From positions 1,266,501 to 1,330,500 of the forward strand of contig CAWZYM010000295.1 in NCBI GenBank assembly GCA_963966185.1: DNA of 64,000 nt, given 5' to 3'. This document shows positions 51,312 through 63,666 of this stretch, piece after piece. Within the stretch, counting starts at the first letter, position 1; every line of letters starts with the position of its first letter. The notes below the pieces were generated by a model. It did no database searches. It had not been told where the DNA came from and saw only the letters and a list, made by a program, of their open reading frames with translations. The DNA is from Rhabditoides inermis. Lineage: Eukaryota > Nematoda > Chromadorea > Rhabditida > Rhabditidae. The position numbers and the translations under genes were made by a program.

Positions 51312-53038
51312 TCAGGACAACTCAGGATATACTTTCACTACAAACTCAAGACAACACAGGATAAACTTTCAGGATGAAGCCTCAAGATAAAGTCTCAGGA
51401 TAAACACAGGATAAACTTTCAGGATAAACTCCCAGGATAAACTTTTAGGATAAACTCTCAGGATAAACTCTCAGGATAAAGACTCAGGATAAACTTTCAG
51501 AGAAAGTCTGAGAATAATTTCTCAGGATAAACTCTCAGGATAAACTTTCAGGACAAACTCTCAGAAAAAAAACTCTCAGGATGAACTTTCAGGATAAACT
51601 CTCAAGATAAACTCTCAGGATAAACTTTCAGGATAAACTCTTAGGATAAACTCTCAGGATAAAGTCTCAGGATGAACTCTCAGGATAAACTCTCAGGATA
51701 AACTCTCAAAATAAACTCTCAGGATAAACTTTCAGGATAAACTCTTAGGATAAACTCTCAGGATAAACTCTCAGGATGAAGCCTCAAGATAAAGTGTCAG
51801 GATAAACTCTCAAGATAAACTTCCAGGATAAACTCCCAGGATAAACTTTCAGGATAAACTCTCAGGATAAACTCTCAGGATAAAGTCTCAGGATAAACTT
51901 TCAAAGAAAGTCTGAGGAAAATCTCTCAGGATGAACTCTCAGGATAAACACAGGAGAAACTTTCAGGATGAACTTTCAGGAGAAACTCTCAGGATAAACT
52001 CTCAGGATAAAGTCTCAGGATAAACACAGGATAAACTCTCAGGAGAAACTTTCAGGAGAAACTCTCAGGATAAACTCTCAGGATAAAGTCTCAGGATAAA
52101 GTCTCAGGATAAAATCTCAGGATAAACTCCCAGGATAAACTTTCAGGATAAACTCTCAGGATAAACTCTCAGGATGAAGACTCAGGATAAACTCTCAGGA
52201 TGAAGACTCAGGATAAACTTTCAGAGAAAGTCTGAGAATAATCTCTCAGGATAAACTCTCAGGATAAACACAGGATAAACTCTCAGGATGAAGCCTCAAG
52301 ATAAAGTGTCAGGATAAACACAGGATAAACTTCCAGGATAAACTCCCAGGATAAACTTTCAGGATAAACTTTCAGAGAAAGTCTGAGAATAATTTCTCAG
52401 GATAAACTCTCAGGATAAACTTTCAGGACAAACTCTCAGAAAAAAAACTCTCAGGATGAACTTTCAGGATAAACTCTCAAGATAAACTCTCAGGATAAAC
52501 TTTCAGGATAAACTCTTAGGATAAACTCTCAGGATAAAGTCTCAGGATGAACTCTCAGGATAAACTCTCAGGATAAACTCTCAAAATAAACTCTCAGGAT
52601 AAACTTTCAGGATAAACTCTTAGGATAAACTCTCAGGATAAACTCTCAGGATGAAGCCTCAAGATAAAGTGTCAGGATAAACACAGGATAAACTTCCAGG
52701 ATAAACTCCCAGGATAAACTTTCAGGATAAACTCTCAGGATAAACTCTCAGGATAAAGTCTCAGGATAAACTTTCAAAGAAAGTCTGAGGAAAATCTCTC
52801 AGGATGAACTCTCAGGATAAACACAGGAGAAACTTTCAGGATGAACTTTCAGGAGAAACTCTCAGGATAAACTCTCAGGATGAAGTCTCAGGATAAACAC
52901 AGGATAAACTCTCAGGAGAAACTTTCAGGAGAAACTCTCAGGATAAACTCTCAGGATAAAGTCTCAGGATAAAGTCTCAGGATAAAATCTCAGGACAACT
53001 CAGGATAAACTCTCATTACAAACTCAAGACAACACAGG
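51312..53038 (+). repeat. Satellite of the first 1,835-bp repeat
   Basis: Ordinary units with palindrome blocks of both loop types (AGA and AAA), ending in a marker block and CAACACAGG. No gene. Confidence 0.93.
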
Positions 53039-53146
53039 TAGGGACCACAATGAGATTTTCAAATATTTGGATATGGTATAGCAATGAGTTCATAAATGTG
53101 GTCCATTTGAAGCTGATTTCAAAAATATATAATGCTCGTAGGGTTC
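53039..53146 (+). mobile_element. Left-end element fragment 7 (bases 1-108)
   Basis: Same 108-bp fragment and same junction as fragment 6. Confidence 0.85.
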
Positions 53147-54873
53147 TCAGGACAACTCAGGATATACTTTCACTACAAACTCAAGACAACACAGGATAAA
53201 CTTTCAGGATGAAGCCTCAAGATAAAGTCTCAGGATAAACACAGGATAAACTTTCAGGATAAACTCCCAGGATAAACTTTTAGGATAAACTCTCAGGATA
53301 AACTCTCAGGATAAAGACTCAGGATAAACTTTCAGAGAAAGTCTGAGAATAATTTCTCAGGATAAACTCTCAGGATAAACTTTCAGGACAAACTCTCAGA
53401 AAAAAAAATCTCAGGATGAACTTTCAGGATAAACTCTCAAGATAAACTCTCAGGATAAACTTTCAGGATAAACTCTTAGGATAAACTCTCAGGATAAAGT
53501 CTCAGGATGAACTCTCAGGATAAACTCTCAGGATAAACTCTCAAAATAAACTCTCAGGATAAACTTTCAGGATAAACTCTTAGGATAAACTCTCAGGATA
53601 AACTCTCAGGATGAAGCCTCAAGATAAAGTGTCAGGATAAACTCTCAAGATAAACTTCCAGGATAAACTCCCAGGATAAACTTTCAGGATAAACTCTCAG
53701 GATAAACTCTCAGGATAAAGTCTCAGGATAAACTTTCAAAGAAAGTCTGAGGAAAATCTCTCAGGATGAACTCTCAGGATAAACACAGGAGAAACTTTCA
53801 GGATGAACTTTCAGGAGAAACTCTCAGGATAAACTCTCAGGATAAAGTCTCAGGATAAACACAGGATAAACTCTCAGGAGAAACTTTCAGGAGAAACTCT
53901 CAGGATAAACTCTCAGGATAAAGTCTCAGGATAAAGTCTCAGGATAAAATCTCAGGATAAACTCCCAGGATAAACTTTCAGGATAAACTCTCAGGATAAA
54001 CTCTCAGGATGAAGACTCAGGATAAACTCTCAGGATGAAGACTCAGGATAAACTTTCAGAGAAAGTCTGAGAATAATCTCTCAGGATAAACTCTCAGGAT
54101 AAACACAGGATAAACTCTCAGGATGAAGCCTCAAGATAAAGTGTCAGGATAAACACAGGATAAACTTCCAGGATAAACTCCCAGGATAAACTTTCAGGAT
54201 AAACTTTCAGAGAAAGTCTGAGAATAATTTCTCAGGATAAACTCTCAGGATAAACTTTCAGGACAAACTCTCAGAAAAAAAACTCTCAGGATGAACTTTC
54301 AGGATAAACTCTCAAGATAAACTCTCAGGATAAACTTTCAGGATAAACTCTTAGGATAAACTCTCAGGATAAAGTCTCAGGATGAACTCTCAGGATAAAC
54401 TCTCAGGATAAACTCTCAAAATAAACTCTCAGGATAAACTTTCAGGATAAACTCTTAGGATAAACTCTCAGGATAAACTCTCAGGATGAAGCCTCAAGAT
54501 AAAGTGTCAGGATAAACACAGGATAAACTTCCAGGATAAACTCCCAGGATAAACTTTCAGGATAAACTCTCAGGATAAACTCTCAGGATAAAGTCTCAGG
54601 ATAAACTTTCAAAGAAAGTCTGAGGAAAATCTCTCAGGATGAACTCTCAGGATAAACACAGGAGAAACTTTCAGGATGAACTTTCAGGAGAAACTCTCAG
54701 GATAAACTCTCAGGATGAAGTCTCAGGATAAACACAGGATAAACTCTCAGGAGAAACTTTCAGGAGAAACTCTCAGGATAAACTCTCAGGATAAAGTCTC
54801 AGGATAAAGTCTCAGGATAAAATCTCAGGACAACTCAGGATAAACTCTCATTACAAACTCAAGACAACACAGG
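53147..54873 (+). repeat. Satellite of the second 1,835-bp repeat
   Basis: Same unit order as 51312-53038. One visible difference is AAAAAAAATCTC near 53400 for AAAAAAACTCTC. No gene. Confidence 0.93.
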
Positions 54874-54981
54874 TAGGGACCACAATGAGATTTTCAAATA
54901 TTTGGATATGGTATAGCAATGAGTTCATAAATGTGGTCCATTTGAAGCTGATTTCAAAAATATATAATGCTCGTAGGGTTC
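54874..54981 (+). mobile_element. Left-end element fragment 8 (bases 1-108)
   Basis: Same fragment as 6 and 7. It is followed 960 bp downstream by a full copy, the same arrangement as fragment 10 and copy 11. Confidence 0.85.
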
Positions 54982-55833
54982 TCAGGACAACTCAGGATAT
55001 ACTTTCACTACAAACTCAAGACAACACAGGATAAACTTTCAGGATGAAGCCTCAAGATAAAGTCTCAGGATAAACACAGGATAAACTTTCAGGATAAACT
55101 CCCAGGATAAACTTTTAGGATAAACTCTCAGGATAAACTCTCAGGATAAAGACTCAGGATAAACTTTCAGAGAAAGTCTGAGAATAATTTCTCAGGATAA
55201 ACTCTCAGGATAAACTTTCAGGACAAACTCTCAGAAAAAAAACTCTCAGGATGAACTTTCAGGATAAACTCTCAAGATAAACTCTCAGGATAAACTTTCA
55301 GGATAAACTCTTAGGATAAACTCTCAGGATAAAGTCTCAGGATGAACTCTCAGGATAAACTCTCAGGATAAACTCTCAAAATAAACTCTCAGGATAAACT
55401 TTCAGGATAAACTCTTAGGATAAACTCTCAGGATAAACTCTCAGGATGAAGCCTCAAGATAAAGTGTCAGGATAAACACAGGATAAACTTCCAGGATAAA
55501 CTCCCAGGATAAACTTTCAGGATAAACTCTCAGGATAAACTCTCAGGATAAAGTCTCAGGATAAACTTTCAAAGAAAGTCTGAGGAAAATCTCTCAGGAT
55601 GAACTCTCAGGATAAACACAGGAGAAACTTTCAGGATGAACTTTCAGGAGAAACTCTCAGGATAAACTCTCAGGATAAAGTCTCAGGATAAACACAGGAT
55701 AAACTCTCAGGAGAAACTTTCAGGAGAAACTCTCAGGATAAACTCTCAGGATAAAGTCTCAGGATAAAGTCTCAGGATAAAATCTCAGGACAACTCAGGA
55801 TAAACTCTCATTACAAACTCAAGACAACACAGG
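54982..55833 (+). repeat. Satellite between fragment 8 and full copy 9
   Basis: 852 bp of ordinary satellite, almost identical to 58753-59603. No gene. Confidence 0.93.
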
Positions 55834-56384
55834 TAGGGACCACAATGAGATTTTCAAATATTTGGATATGGTATAGCAATGAGTTCATAAATGTGGTCCA
55901 TTTGAAGCTGATTTCAAAAATATATAATGCTCGTAGGGTTCATCGTTCACATTGCGCTCTAATTCCGCACGGCGCCGCGCATTCGAGCGCGCGCTCACAT
56001 AGAGAAAGTGCGACAGAGGGCGGCTAGATCAAAGTACTGATGACGTCATCGATAGTTGAATAATAAACATATTCGTTTATATTAGTATCACTAGGTTTTG
56101 TTTGACTGTAATCGATAAGTACTCGATGAAATACGTCTCTCATGTTAGCATTTTTCATTACTCACTTTTAGCGATGGCGGCTAGATGAAAGAAATATGAC
56201 GTCATCGTATCACTTTTTACCGATTTTCACTACTTTACAGGGTACATGATCCCATAAAAAGTATACCGTTAGAACCAGCGCGAATTGGCGAATCGTTCTA
56301 TGCTAATTAGAGCACGTCATGTGTTCAGTGAGAAAATGTTACATGATTTCGCCGGGCTCTCTGCAACTCACGTTGTGGTTCCTA
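55834..56384 (+). mobile_element. 551-bp TIR element, full copy 9
   Basis: Full length with CAACACAGG on both sides (right copy 56385-56393). Belongs to the group with GCATTCGAGCG and CTCTCATG (also 59604 and 63667). A private change is AAAGTACTGATG for AAAGCACTGATG. Confidence 0.9.
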
Positions 56385-58641
56385 CAACACAGGATAAACT
56401 TTCAGAAAAAAAACTTCCAGAAAAAACTCTAAGGATGAACTTTCAGAACAAAATTTCAGGATAAACTCTCAGAATAAACTCTCAGCATAAACCCTCAGGA
56501 TAAACTCTCAGGATGAAGTCTCAGGATAAAATCTCAGGACAACTCAGGATAAACTTTCATTACAAACTCCAGACAACACAAGATAAACTTTCAGGATAAA
56601 CTTCCAGGATAATCTCTCAGGATAAACTCTCAGGATAAACACAGGATAAACTCTCAGGATAAACTTTCAGGACAAACTCTCAGAAAAAAACTCTCAGGAT
56701 GAACTTTCAGGATAAACTTTCAGGATAAAGTCTCAGGATAAACTTTCAGGGTAAAGTCTCAGGATAAACTCTCAGGATGAAGTCTCAGGATAAACTCTCA
56801 GGATAAACTCTCAGAATAAACTCTCAAGATAAACTCTCAAGATAAACTCTCAGGATAAACTTTCAGGATAAACTCTTAGGATAAACTCTCAGGATAAACT
56901 CTCAAGATAAACTCTCAGGATAAACTTTCAGGATAAACTCTTAGGATAAACTCTCAGGATAAACTCTCAGGATAAAGTCTCAGGATAAACTTTCAAAGAA
57001 AGTCTGAGGAAAATCTCTCAGGATGAACTCTCAGGATAAACACAGGATAAACTTTCAGGATGAACTTTCAGGAGAAACTCTCAGGAGAAACTCTCAGGAT
57101 AAAGTCTCAGGATAAACACAGGATAAACTCTCAGGAGAAACTTTCTGGAGAAACTCTCAGGATAAACTCTCAGGATAAAGTCTCAGGATAAAGTCTCAGG
57201 ATAAAATCTCAGGACAACTCAGGATAAACTCTCATTACAAACTCAAGACAACACAGGATAAACTTTCAGAAAAAAAACTTCCAGAAAAAACTCTAAGGAT
57301 GAACTTTCAGAACAAAATTTCAGGATAAACTCTCAGAATAAACTCTCAGCATAAACTCTCAGGATAAACTCTCAGGATGAAGTCTCAGGATAAAATCTCA
57401 GGACAACTCAGGATAAACTTTCATTACAAACTCCAGACAACACAAGATAAACTTTCAGGATAAACTTCCAGGATAAACTTTCAGGATAAACTCTCAGGAT
57501 AAACTCTCAGGATGAACTTTCAGGATAAACTTTCAGGATAAACTTTCAGGATAAACTCTCAGGATAAACACAGGATAAACTCTCAGGATAAACTTTCAGG
57601 ACAAACTTTCAGAGAAAGTCTGAGGATAATCTCTCAGGATAAACTCTCAGGATGAAATTTTGTTCTGAAAGTTCATCCTTAGAGTTTTTTTCTGGAAGTT
57701 TTTTTTCTGAAAGTTTATCCTGTGTTGGAAAAACTCTCAGAATAAACTCTCAGCATAAACTCTCAGAATAAAGTCTCAGGATAAAATCTCAGGACAACTC
57801 AGGATATACTTTCATTACAAACTCAAGACAACACAGGATAAACTTTCAGGATGAAGCCTCAAGATAAAGTCTCAGGATAAACACAGGATAAACTTTCAGG
57901 ATAAACTCCCAGGATAAACTTTTAGGATAAACTCTCAGGATAAACTCTCAGGATAAAGACTCAGGATAAACTTTCAGAGAAAGTCTGAGAATAATTTCTC
58001 AGGATAAACTCTCAGGATAAACTTTCAGGACAAACTCTCAGAAAAAAAAACTCTCAGGATGAACTTTCAGGATAAACTCTCAAGATAAACTCTCAGGATA
58101 AACTTTCAGGATAAACTCTTAGGAGAAACTCTCAGGATAAAGTCTCAGGATGAACTCTCAGGATAAACTCTCAGGATAAACTCTCAAAATAAACTCTCAG
58201 GATAAACTTTCAGGATAAACTCTTAGGATAAACTCTCAGGATAAACTCTCAGGATGAAGCCTCAAGATAAAGTGTCAGGATAAACACAGGATAAACTTCC
58301 AGGATAAACTCCCAGGATAAACTTTCAGGATAAACTCTCAGGATAAACTCTCAGGATAAAGTCTCAGGATAAACTTTCAAAGAAAGTCTGAGGAAAATCT
58401 CTCAGGATGAACTCTCAGGATAAACACAGGAGAAACTTTCAGGATGAACTTTCAGGAGAAACTCTCAGGATAAACTCTCAGGATAAAGTCTCAGGATAAA
58501 CACAGGATAAACTCTCAGGAGAAACTTTCAGGAGAAACTCTCAGGATAAACTCTCAGGATAAAGTCTCAGGATAAAGTCTCAGGATAAAATCTCAGGACA
58601 ACTCAGGATAAACTCTCATTACAAACTCAAGACAACACAGG
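56385..58641 (+). repeat. Right satellite arm between copies 9 and 10
   Basis: Ordinary satellite with an element-free marker block near 57251 and a 73-bp inverted stretch at 57655-57727. No gene. Confidence 0.93.
57655..57727 (-). repeat. 73-bp microinversion within the right arm
   Basis: The only stretch in the right arm reading in left-arm orientation (GTTCTGAAAGTTCATCCTTA and onward to GTTTATCCTGTGTTG). Its reverse complement is the usual block CAACACAGGATAAACTTTC, A run, CTTCCAG, A run, CTCTAAGGATGAACTTTC, ending CAAAATTT. Satellite in normal orientation continues at once downstream with the expected units (CTCTCAGAATAAA, CTCTCAGCATAAA). Confidence 0.85.
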
Positions 58642-58752
58642 TAGGGACCACAATGAGATTTTCAAATATTTGGATATGGTATAGCAATGAGTTCATAAAT
58701 GTGGTCCATTTGAAGCTGATTTCAAAAATATATAATGCTCGTAGGGTTCATC
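58642..58752 (+). mobile_element. Left-end element fragment 10 (bases 1-111)
   Basis: Left end with a slightly different junction: GGTTCATCAGGAC here, GGTTCTCAGGAC in the other fragments. With the extra A the element match runs to base 111, and TC is shared between element and satellite. This may be the ancestral form of the junction. Preceded by CAACACAGG. Confidence 0.82.
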
Positions 58753-59603
58753 AGGACAACTTAGGATATACTTTCATTACAAACTCAAGACAACACAGGA
58801 TAAACTTTCAGGATGAAGCCTCAAGATAAAGTCTCAGGATAAACACAGGATAAACTTTCAGGATAAACTCCCAGGATAAACTTTTAGGATAAACTCTCAG
58901 GATAAACTCTCAGGATAAAGACTCAGGATAAACTTTCAGAGAAAGTCTGAGAATAATTTCTCAGGATAAACTCTCAGGATAAACTTTCAGGACAAACTCT
59001 CAGAAAAAAAAACTCTCAGGAGGAACTTTCAGGATAAACTCTCAAGATAAACTCTCAGGATAAACTTTCAGGATAAACTCTTAGGATAAACTCTCAGGAT
59101 AAAGTCTCAGGATGAACTCTCAGGATAAACTCTCAGGATAAACTCTCAAAATAAACTCTCAGGATAAACTTTCAGGATAAACTCTTAGGATAAACTCTCA
59201 GGATAAACTCTCAGGATGAAGCCTCAAGATAAAGTGTCAGGATAAACACAGGATAAACTTCCAGGATAAACTGCCAGGATAAACTTTCAGGATAAACTCT
59301 CAGGATAAACTCTCAGGATAAAGTCTCAGGATAAACTTTCAAAGAAAGTCTGAGGAAAATCTCTCAGGATGAACTCTCAGGATAAACACAGGAGAAACTT
59401 TCAGGATGAACTTTCAGGAGAAACTCTCAGGATAAACTCTCAGGATAAAGTCTCAGGATAAACACAGGATAAACTCTCAGGAGAAACTTTCAGGAGAAAC
59501 TCTCAGGATAAACTCTCAGGATAAAGTCTCAGGATAAAGTCTCAGGATAAAATCTCAGGACAACTCAGGATAAACTCTCATTACAAACTCAAGACAACAC
59601 AGG
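58753..59603 (+). repeat. Satellite between fragment 10 and full copy 11
   Basis: 851 bp of satellite, near-duplicate of 54982-55833, with private changes such as CAACTTAGGATATAC and CAGGAGGAACTTTC. No gene. Confidence 0.93.
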
Positions 59604-60154
59604 TAGGGACCACAATGAGATTTTCAAATATTTGGATATGGTATAGCAATGAGTTCATAAATGTGGTCCATTTGAAGCTGATTTCAAAAATATATAATGC
59701 TCGTAGGGTTCATCGTTCACATTGCGCTCTAATTCCGCACGGCGCCGCGCATTCGAGCGCGCGCTCACATAGAGAAAGTGCGACAGAGGGCGGCTAGATC
59801 AAAGCACTGATGACGTCATCGATAGTTGAATAATAAACATATTCGTTTATATTAGTATCACTAGGTTTTGTTTGACTGTAATCGATAAGTACTCGATGAA
59901 ATACGTCTCTCATGTTAGCATTTTTCATTACTCACTTTTAGCGATGGCGGCTAGATGAAAGAAATATGACGTCATCGTATCACTTTTTACCGATTTTCAC
60001 TACTTTACAGGGTACATGATCCCATAAAAAGTATACCGTTAGAACCAGCGCGAATTGGCGAATCGTTCTATGCTAATTAGAGCACGTCATGTGTTCAGTG
60101 AGAAAATGTTACATGATTTCGCCGGGCTCTCTGCAACTCACGTTGTGGTTCCTA
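59604..60154 (+). mobile_element. 551-bp TIR element, full copy 11
   Basis: Full length, right CAACACAGG at 60155-60163. Same diagnostic changes as copy 9 except that it keeps AAAGCACTGATG. Confidence 0.9.
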
Positions 60155-63100
60155 CAACACAGGATAAACTTTCAGAAAAAAAACTTCCAGAAAAAACTCT
60201 AAGGATGAACTTTCAGAACAAAATTTCAGGATAAACTCTCAGAATAAACTCTCAGCATAAACTCTCAGGATAAACTCTCAGGATGAAGTCTCAGGATAAA
60301 ATCTCAGGACAACTCAGGATAAACTTTCATTACAAACTCCAGACAACACAAGATAAACTTTCAGGATAAACTTCCAGGATAATCTCTCAGGATAAACTCT
60401 CAGGATAAACACGGGATAAACTCTCAGGATAAACTTTCAGGACAAACTCTCAGAAAAAAACTCTCAGGATGAACTTTCAGGATAAACTTTCAGGATAAAG
60501 TCTCAGGATAAACTTTCAGGGTAAAGTCTCAGGATAAACTCTCAGGATAAAGTCTCAGGATAAACTCTCAGGATAAACTCTCAGAATAAACTCTCAAGAT
60601 AAACTCTCAGGATAAACTTTCAGGATAAACTCTCAGGATAAACTCTCAGGATAAACTCTCAAGATAAACTCTCAGGATAAACTTTCAGGATAAACTCTAA
60701 GGATAAACTCTCAGGATAAACTCTCAGGATAAAGTCTCAGGATAAACTTTCAAAGAAAGTCTGAGGAAAATCTCTCAGGATGAACTCTCAGGATAAACAC
60801 AGGATAAACTTTCAGGATGAACTTTCAGGAGAAACTCTCAGGAGAAACTCTCAGGATAAAGTCTCAGGATAAACACAGGATAAACTCTCAGGATAAACTT
60901 TCAGGACAAACTTTCAGAGAAAGTCTGAGGATAATCTCTCAGGATAAACTCTCAGGATAAACTTTCAGGACAAACTCTCAGAAAAAAACTCTCAGGATGA
61001 ACTTTCAGGATAAACTTTCAGGATAAAGTCTCAGGATAAACTTTCAGGGTAAAGTCTCAGGATAAACTCTCAGGACAAAGTCTCAGGATAAACTCTCAGG
61101 ATAAACTCTCAGGATAAACTCTCAAGATAAACTCTCAGGATAAACTTTCAGGATAAACTCTTAGGATAAACTCTCAGGATAAACTCTCAAGACAAACTCT
61201 CAGGATAAACTTTCAGGATAAACTCTTAGGATAAACTTTCAGGATAAACTCTCAGGATAAAGTCTCAGGATAAAATCTCAGGACAACTCAGGATATACTC
61301 TCATTACAAACTCAAGACAACACAGGATAAACTTTCAGGATGAAGCCTCAAGATAAAGTCTCAGGATAAAAACAGGATAAACTTTCAGGATAAACTCCCA
61401 GGATAAACTTTCAGGATAAACTCTCAGGATAAACTCTCAGGATAAAGACTCAGGATAAACTTTCAGAGAAAGTCTGCGAATATTCTCTCAGGATAAACTC
61501 TCAGGATAAACACAGGATAAACTCTCAGGATGAAGCCTCAAGATAAAGTGTCAGGATAAACACAGGATAAACTTCCAGGATAATCTCCCAGGATAAACTT
61601 TCAGGATAAACTCGCAGGATAAACTCTCAGGATAAAGTCTCAGGATAAACTTTCAAAGAAAGTCTGAGGAAAATCTCTCAGGATGAACTCTCAGGAAAAA
61701 CACAGGATAAACTTTCAGGATGAACTTTCAGGATAAACTCTCAGGATAAACTCTCAGGAAAAAGTCTCAGGATAAACACAGGATAAACTCTCAGGAGAAA
61801 CTTTCAGGAGAAACTCTCAGGATAAACTCTCAGGATAAAGTCTCAGGATAAAGTCTCAGGATAAAATCTCAGGACAACTCAGGATAAACTCTCAGGATAA
61901 ACTCTCAGGATAAAGTCTCAGGATAAACTTTCAGGATAAACTCTCAGGATAAACTCTCAAGATAAACTCTCAGGATAAACTCTCAGGATAAACTCTCAGG
62001 ATAAAGTCTCAGGATAAACTCTCAGAAAAAGTCTGAGGATAATCTCGCAGGATGAAGTCTCAGGATAAACTTTCAGAGAAAGTCTGAGGATAATCTCTCA
62101 GGATAAACTCTCAGGATAAACACAGGATAAACTCTCAGGATGAAGCCTCAAGATAAAGTCTCAGGACAAACACAGAATAAACTCTCAGGATAAACTTACA
62201 GGATAAACTCTCAGGATAAACTCTCAGGATAAACTCTCAGGAAAAAAGTCTCAGGATAAAATCTCAGGTGAACTCAGGATAAACTCTCATTACAAACTCA
62301 AGACAACACAGGATAAACTTTCAGAAAAAAAACTTCCAGAATAAACTCTCAGGATGAACTTTCAGGATAAACTTTACAGGATAAACTCTCAGGATAAACT
62401 CTCAGGATAAACATTTAGGCTAAACTTTCAGGATAAACTCTCAGGATGAACTTTCAGGATAAACTTTCAGGATAAACTCTCAGGATAAACTCTCAGGATA
62501 AACTCTCAGGATAAACTCTCAGGATAAAGTCTCAGGATAAACTTTCAGGATAAACTCTCAGGATAAACTCTTAAGATAAACTCTCAGGATAAACTCTCAG
62601 GATAAACTCTCAGGATAAAGTCTCAGGATAAACTTTCAGAGAAAGTCTGAGGATAATCTCGCTGGATGAAGTCTCAGGATAAACTTTCAGAGAAAGTCTG
62701 AGGATAATCTCTCAGGATAAACTCTCAGGATAAACACAGGATAAACTCTCAGGATGAAGCCTCAAGATAAAGTCTCAGGACAAACACAGAATAAACTCTC
62801 AGGATAAACTTTCAGGATAAACTCTCAGGATAAACTCTCAGGATAAAGTCTCAGGAAAAAGTCTCAGGATAAAATTTCAGGTGAACTCAGGATAAACTCT
62901 CATTACAAACTCAAGACAACACAGGATAAACTTTCAGAAAAAAAACTTACAGAATAAACTCTCAGGATGAACTTTCAGGATAAACTTTCAGGATAAACTC
63001 TCAGGATAAACTCTCAGGATAAACTCTCAGGATAAACTCTCAGAATAAACTCTCAGAATAAACTCTCAGGATAAACTCTCAGGATAAAGTCTCAGGATAA

Positions 63101-63666
63101 ACTCTCAAGATAAACTCTCAGGATAAACTTTCAGGATAAACTCTTAGGATAAACTCTCAGGATAAAGTCTCAGGATGAACTCTCAGGATAAACTCTCAGG
63201 ATAAACTCTCAAAATAAACTCTCAGAATAAACTTTCAGGATAAACTCTTAGGATAAACTCTCAGGATAAACTCTCAGGATGAAGCCTCAAGATAAAGTGT
63301 CAGGATAAACACAGGATAAACTTCCAGGATAAACTCCCAGGATAAACTTTCAGGATAAACTCTCAGGATAAACTCTCAGGATAAAGTCTCAGGATAAACT
63401 TTCAAAGAAAGTCTGAGGAAAATCTCTCAGGATGAACTCTCAGGATAAACACAGGAGAAACTTTCAGGATGAACTTTCAGGAGAAACTCTCAGGATAAAC
63501 TCTCAGGATAAAGTTTCAGGATAAACACAGGATAAACTCTCAGGAGAAACTTTCAGGAGAAACTCTCAGGATAAACTCTCAGGATAAAGTCTCAGGATAA
63601 AGTCTCAGGATAAAATCTCAGGACAACTCAGGATAAACTCTCATTACAAACTCAAGACAACACAGG
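60155..63666 (+). repeat. Right satellite arm between copies 11 and 12
   Basis: Ordinary satellite. The middle (about 61.9-63.0 kb) resembles the 23.6-24.8 kb segment, sharing CAGGTGAACTCAGG and GGACAAACACAGAATAAAC. The end matches the satellite before copies 9 and 11. No gene. Confidence 0.93.

Larger units (their letters stand above)
41868..51707 (+). repeat. Tandem duplication of about 4.92 kb
   Basis: The right part of the composite starts at 41868 and 46788 and ends at 42300 and 47220 (shift 4920). The GAGAAA-rich patch lies at 42910 and 47830 (4920). The next left end lies at 46283 and 51204 (4921, one extra A in an A run). Unit boundaries are approximate. Composite 4 keeps 460 bp of internal satellite and composite 5 keeps 397 bp, so the copies have since diverged by indels at their edge. 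Confidence 0.88.
51204..54873 (+). repeat. Two tandem copies of a 1,835-bp higher-order repeat
   Basis: Left-end fragments at 51204, 53039 and 54874 are exactly 1,835 bp apart, and the satellite between them matches block by block, including GATAAACTCTCAAGATAAAC and the paired GATGAAGACTCAGG units. Exact spacing implies very recent duplication, or homogenisation by gene conversion. Confidence 0.9.
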
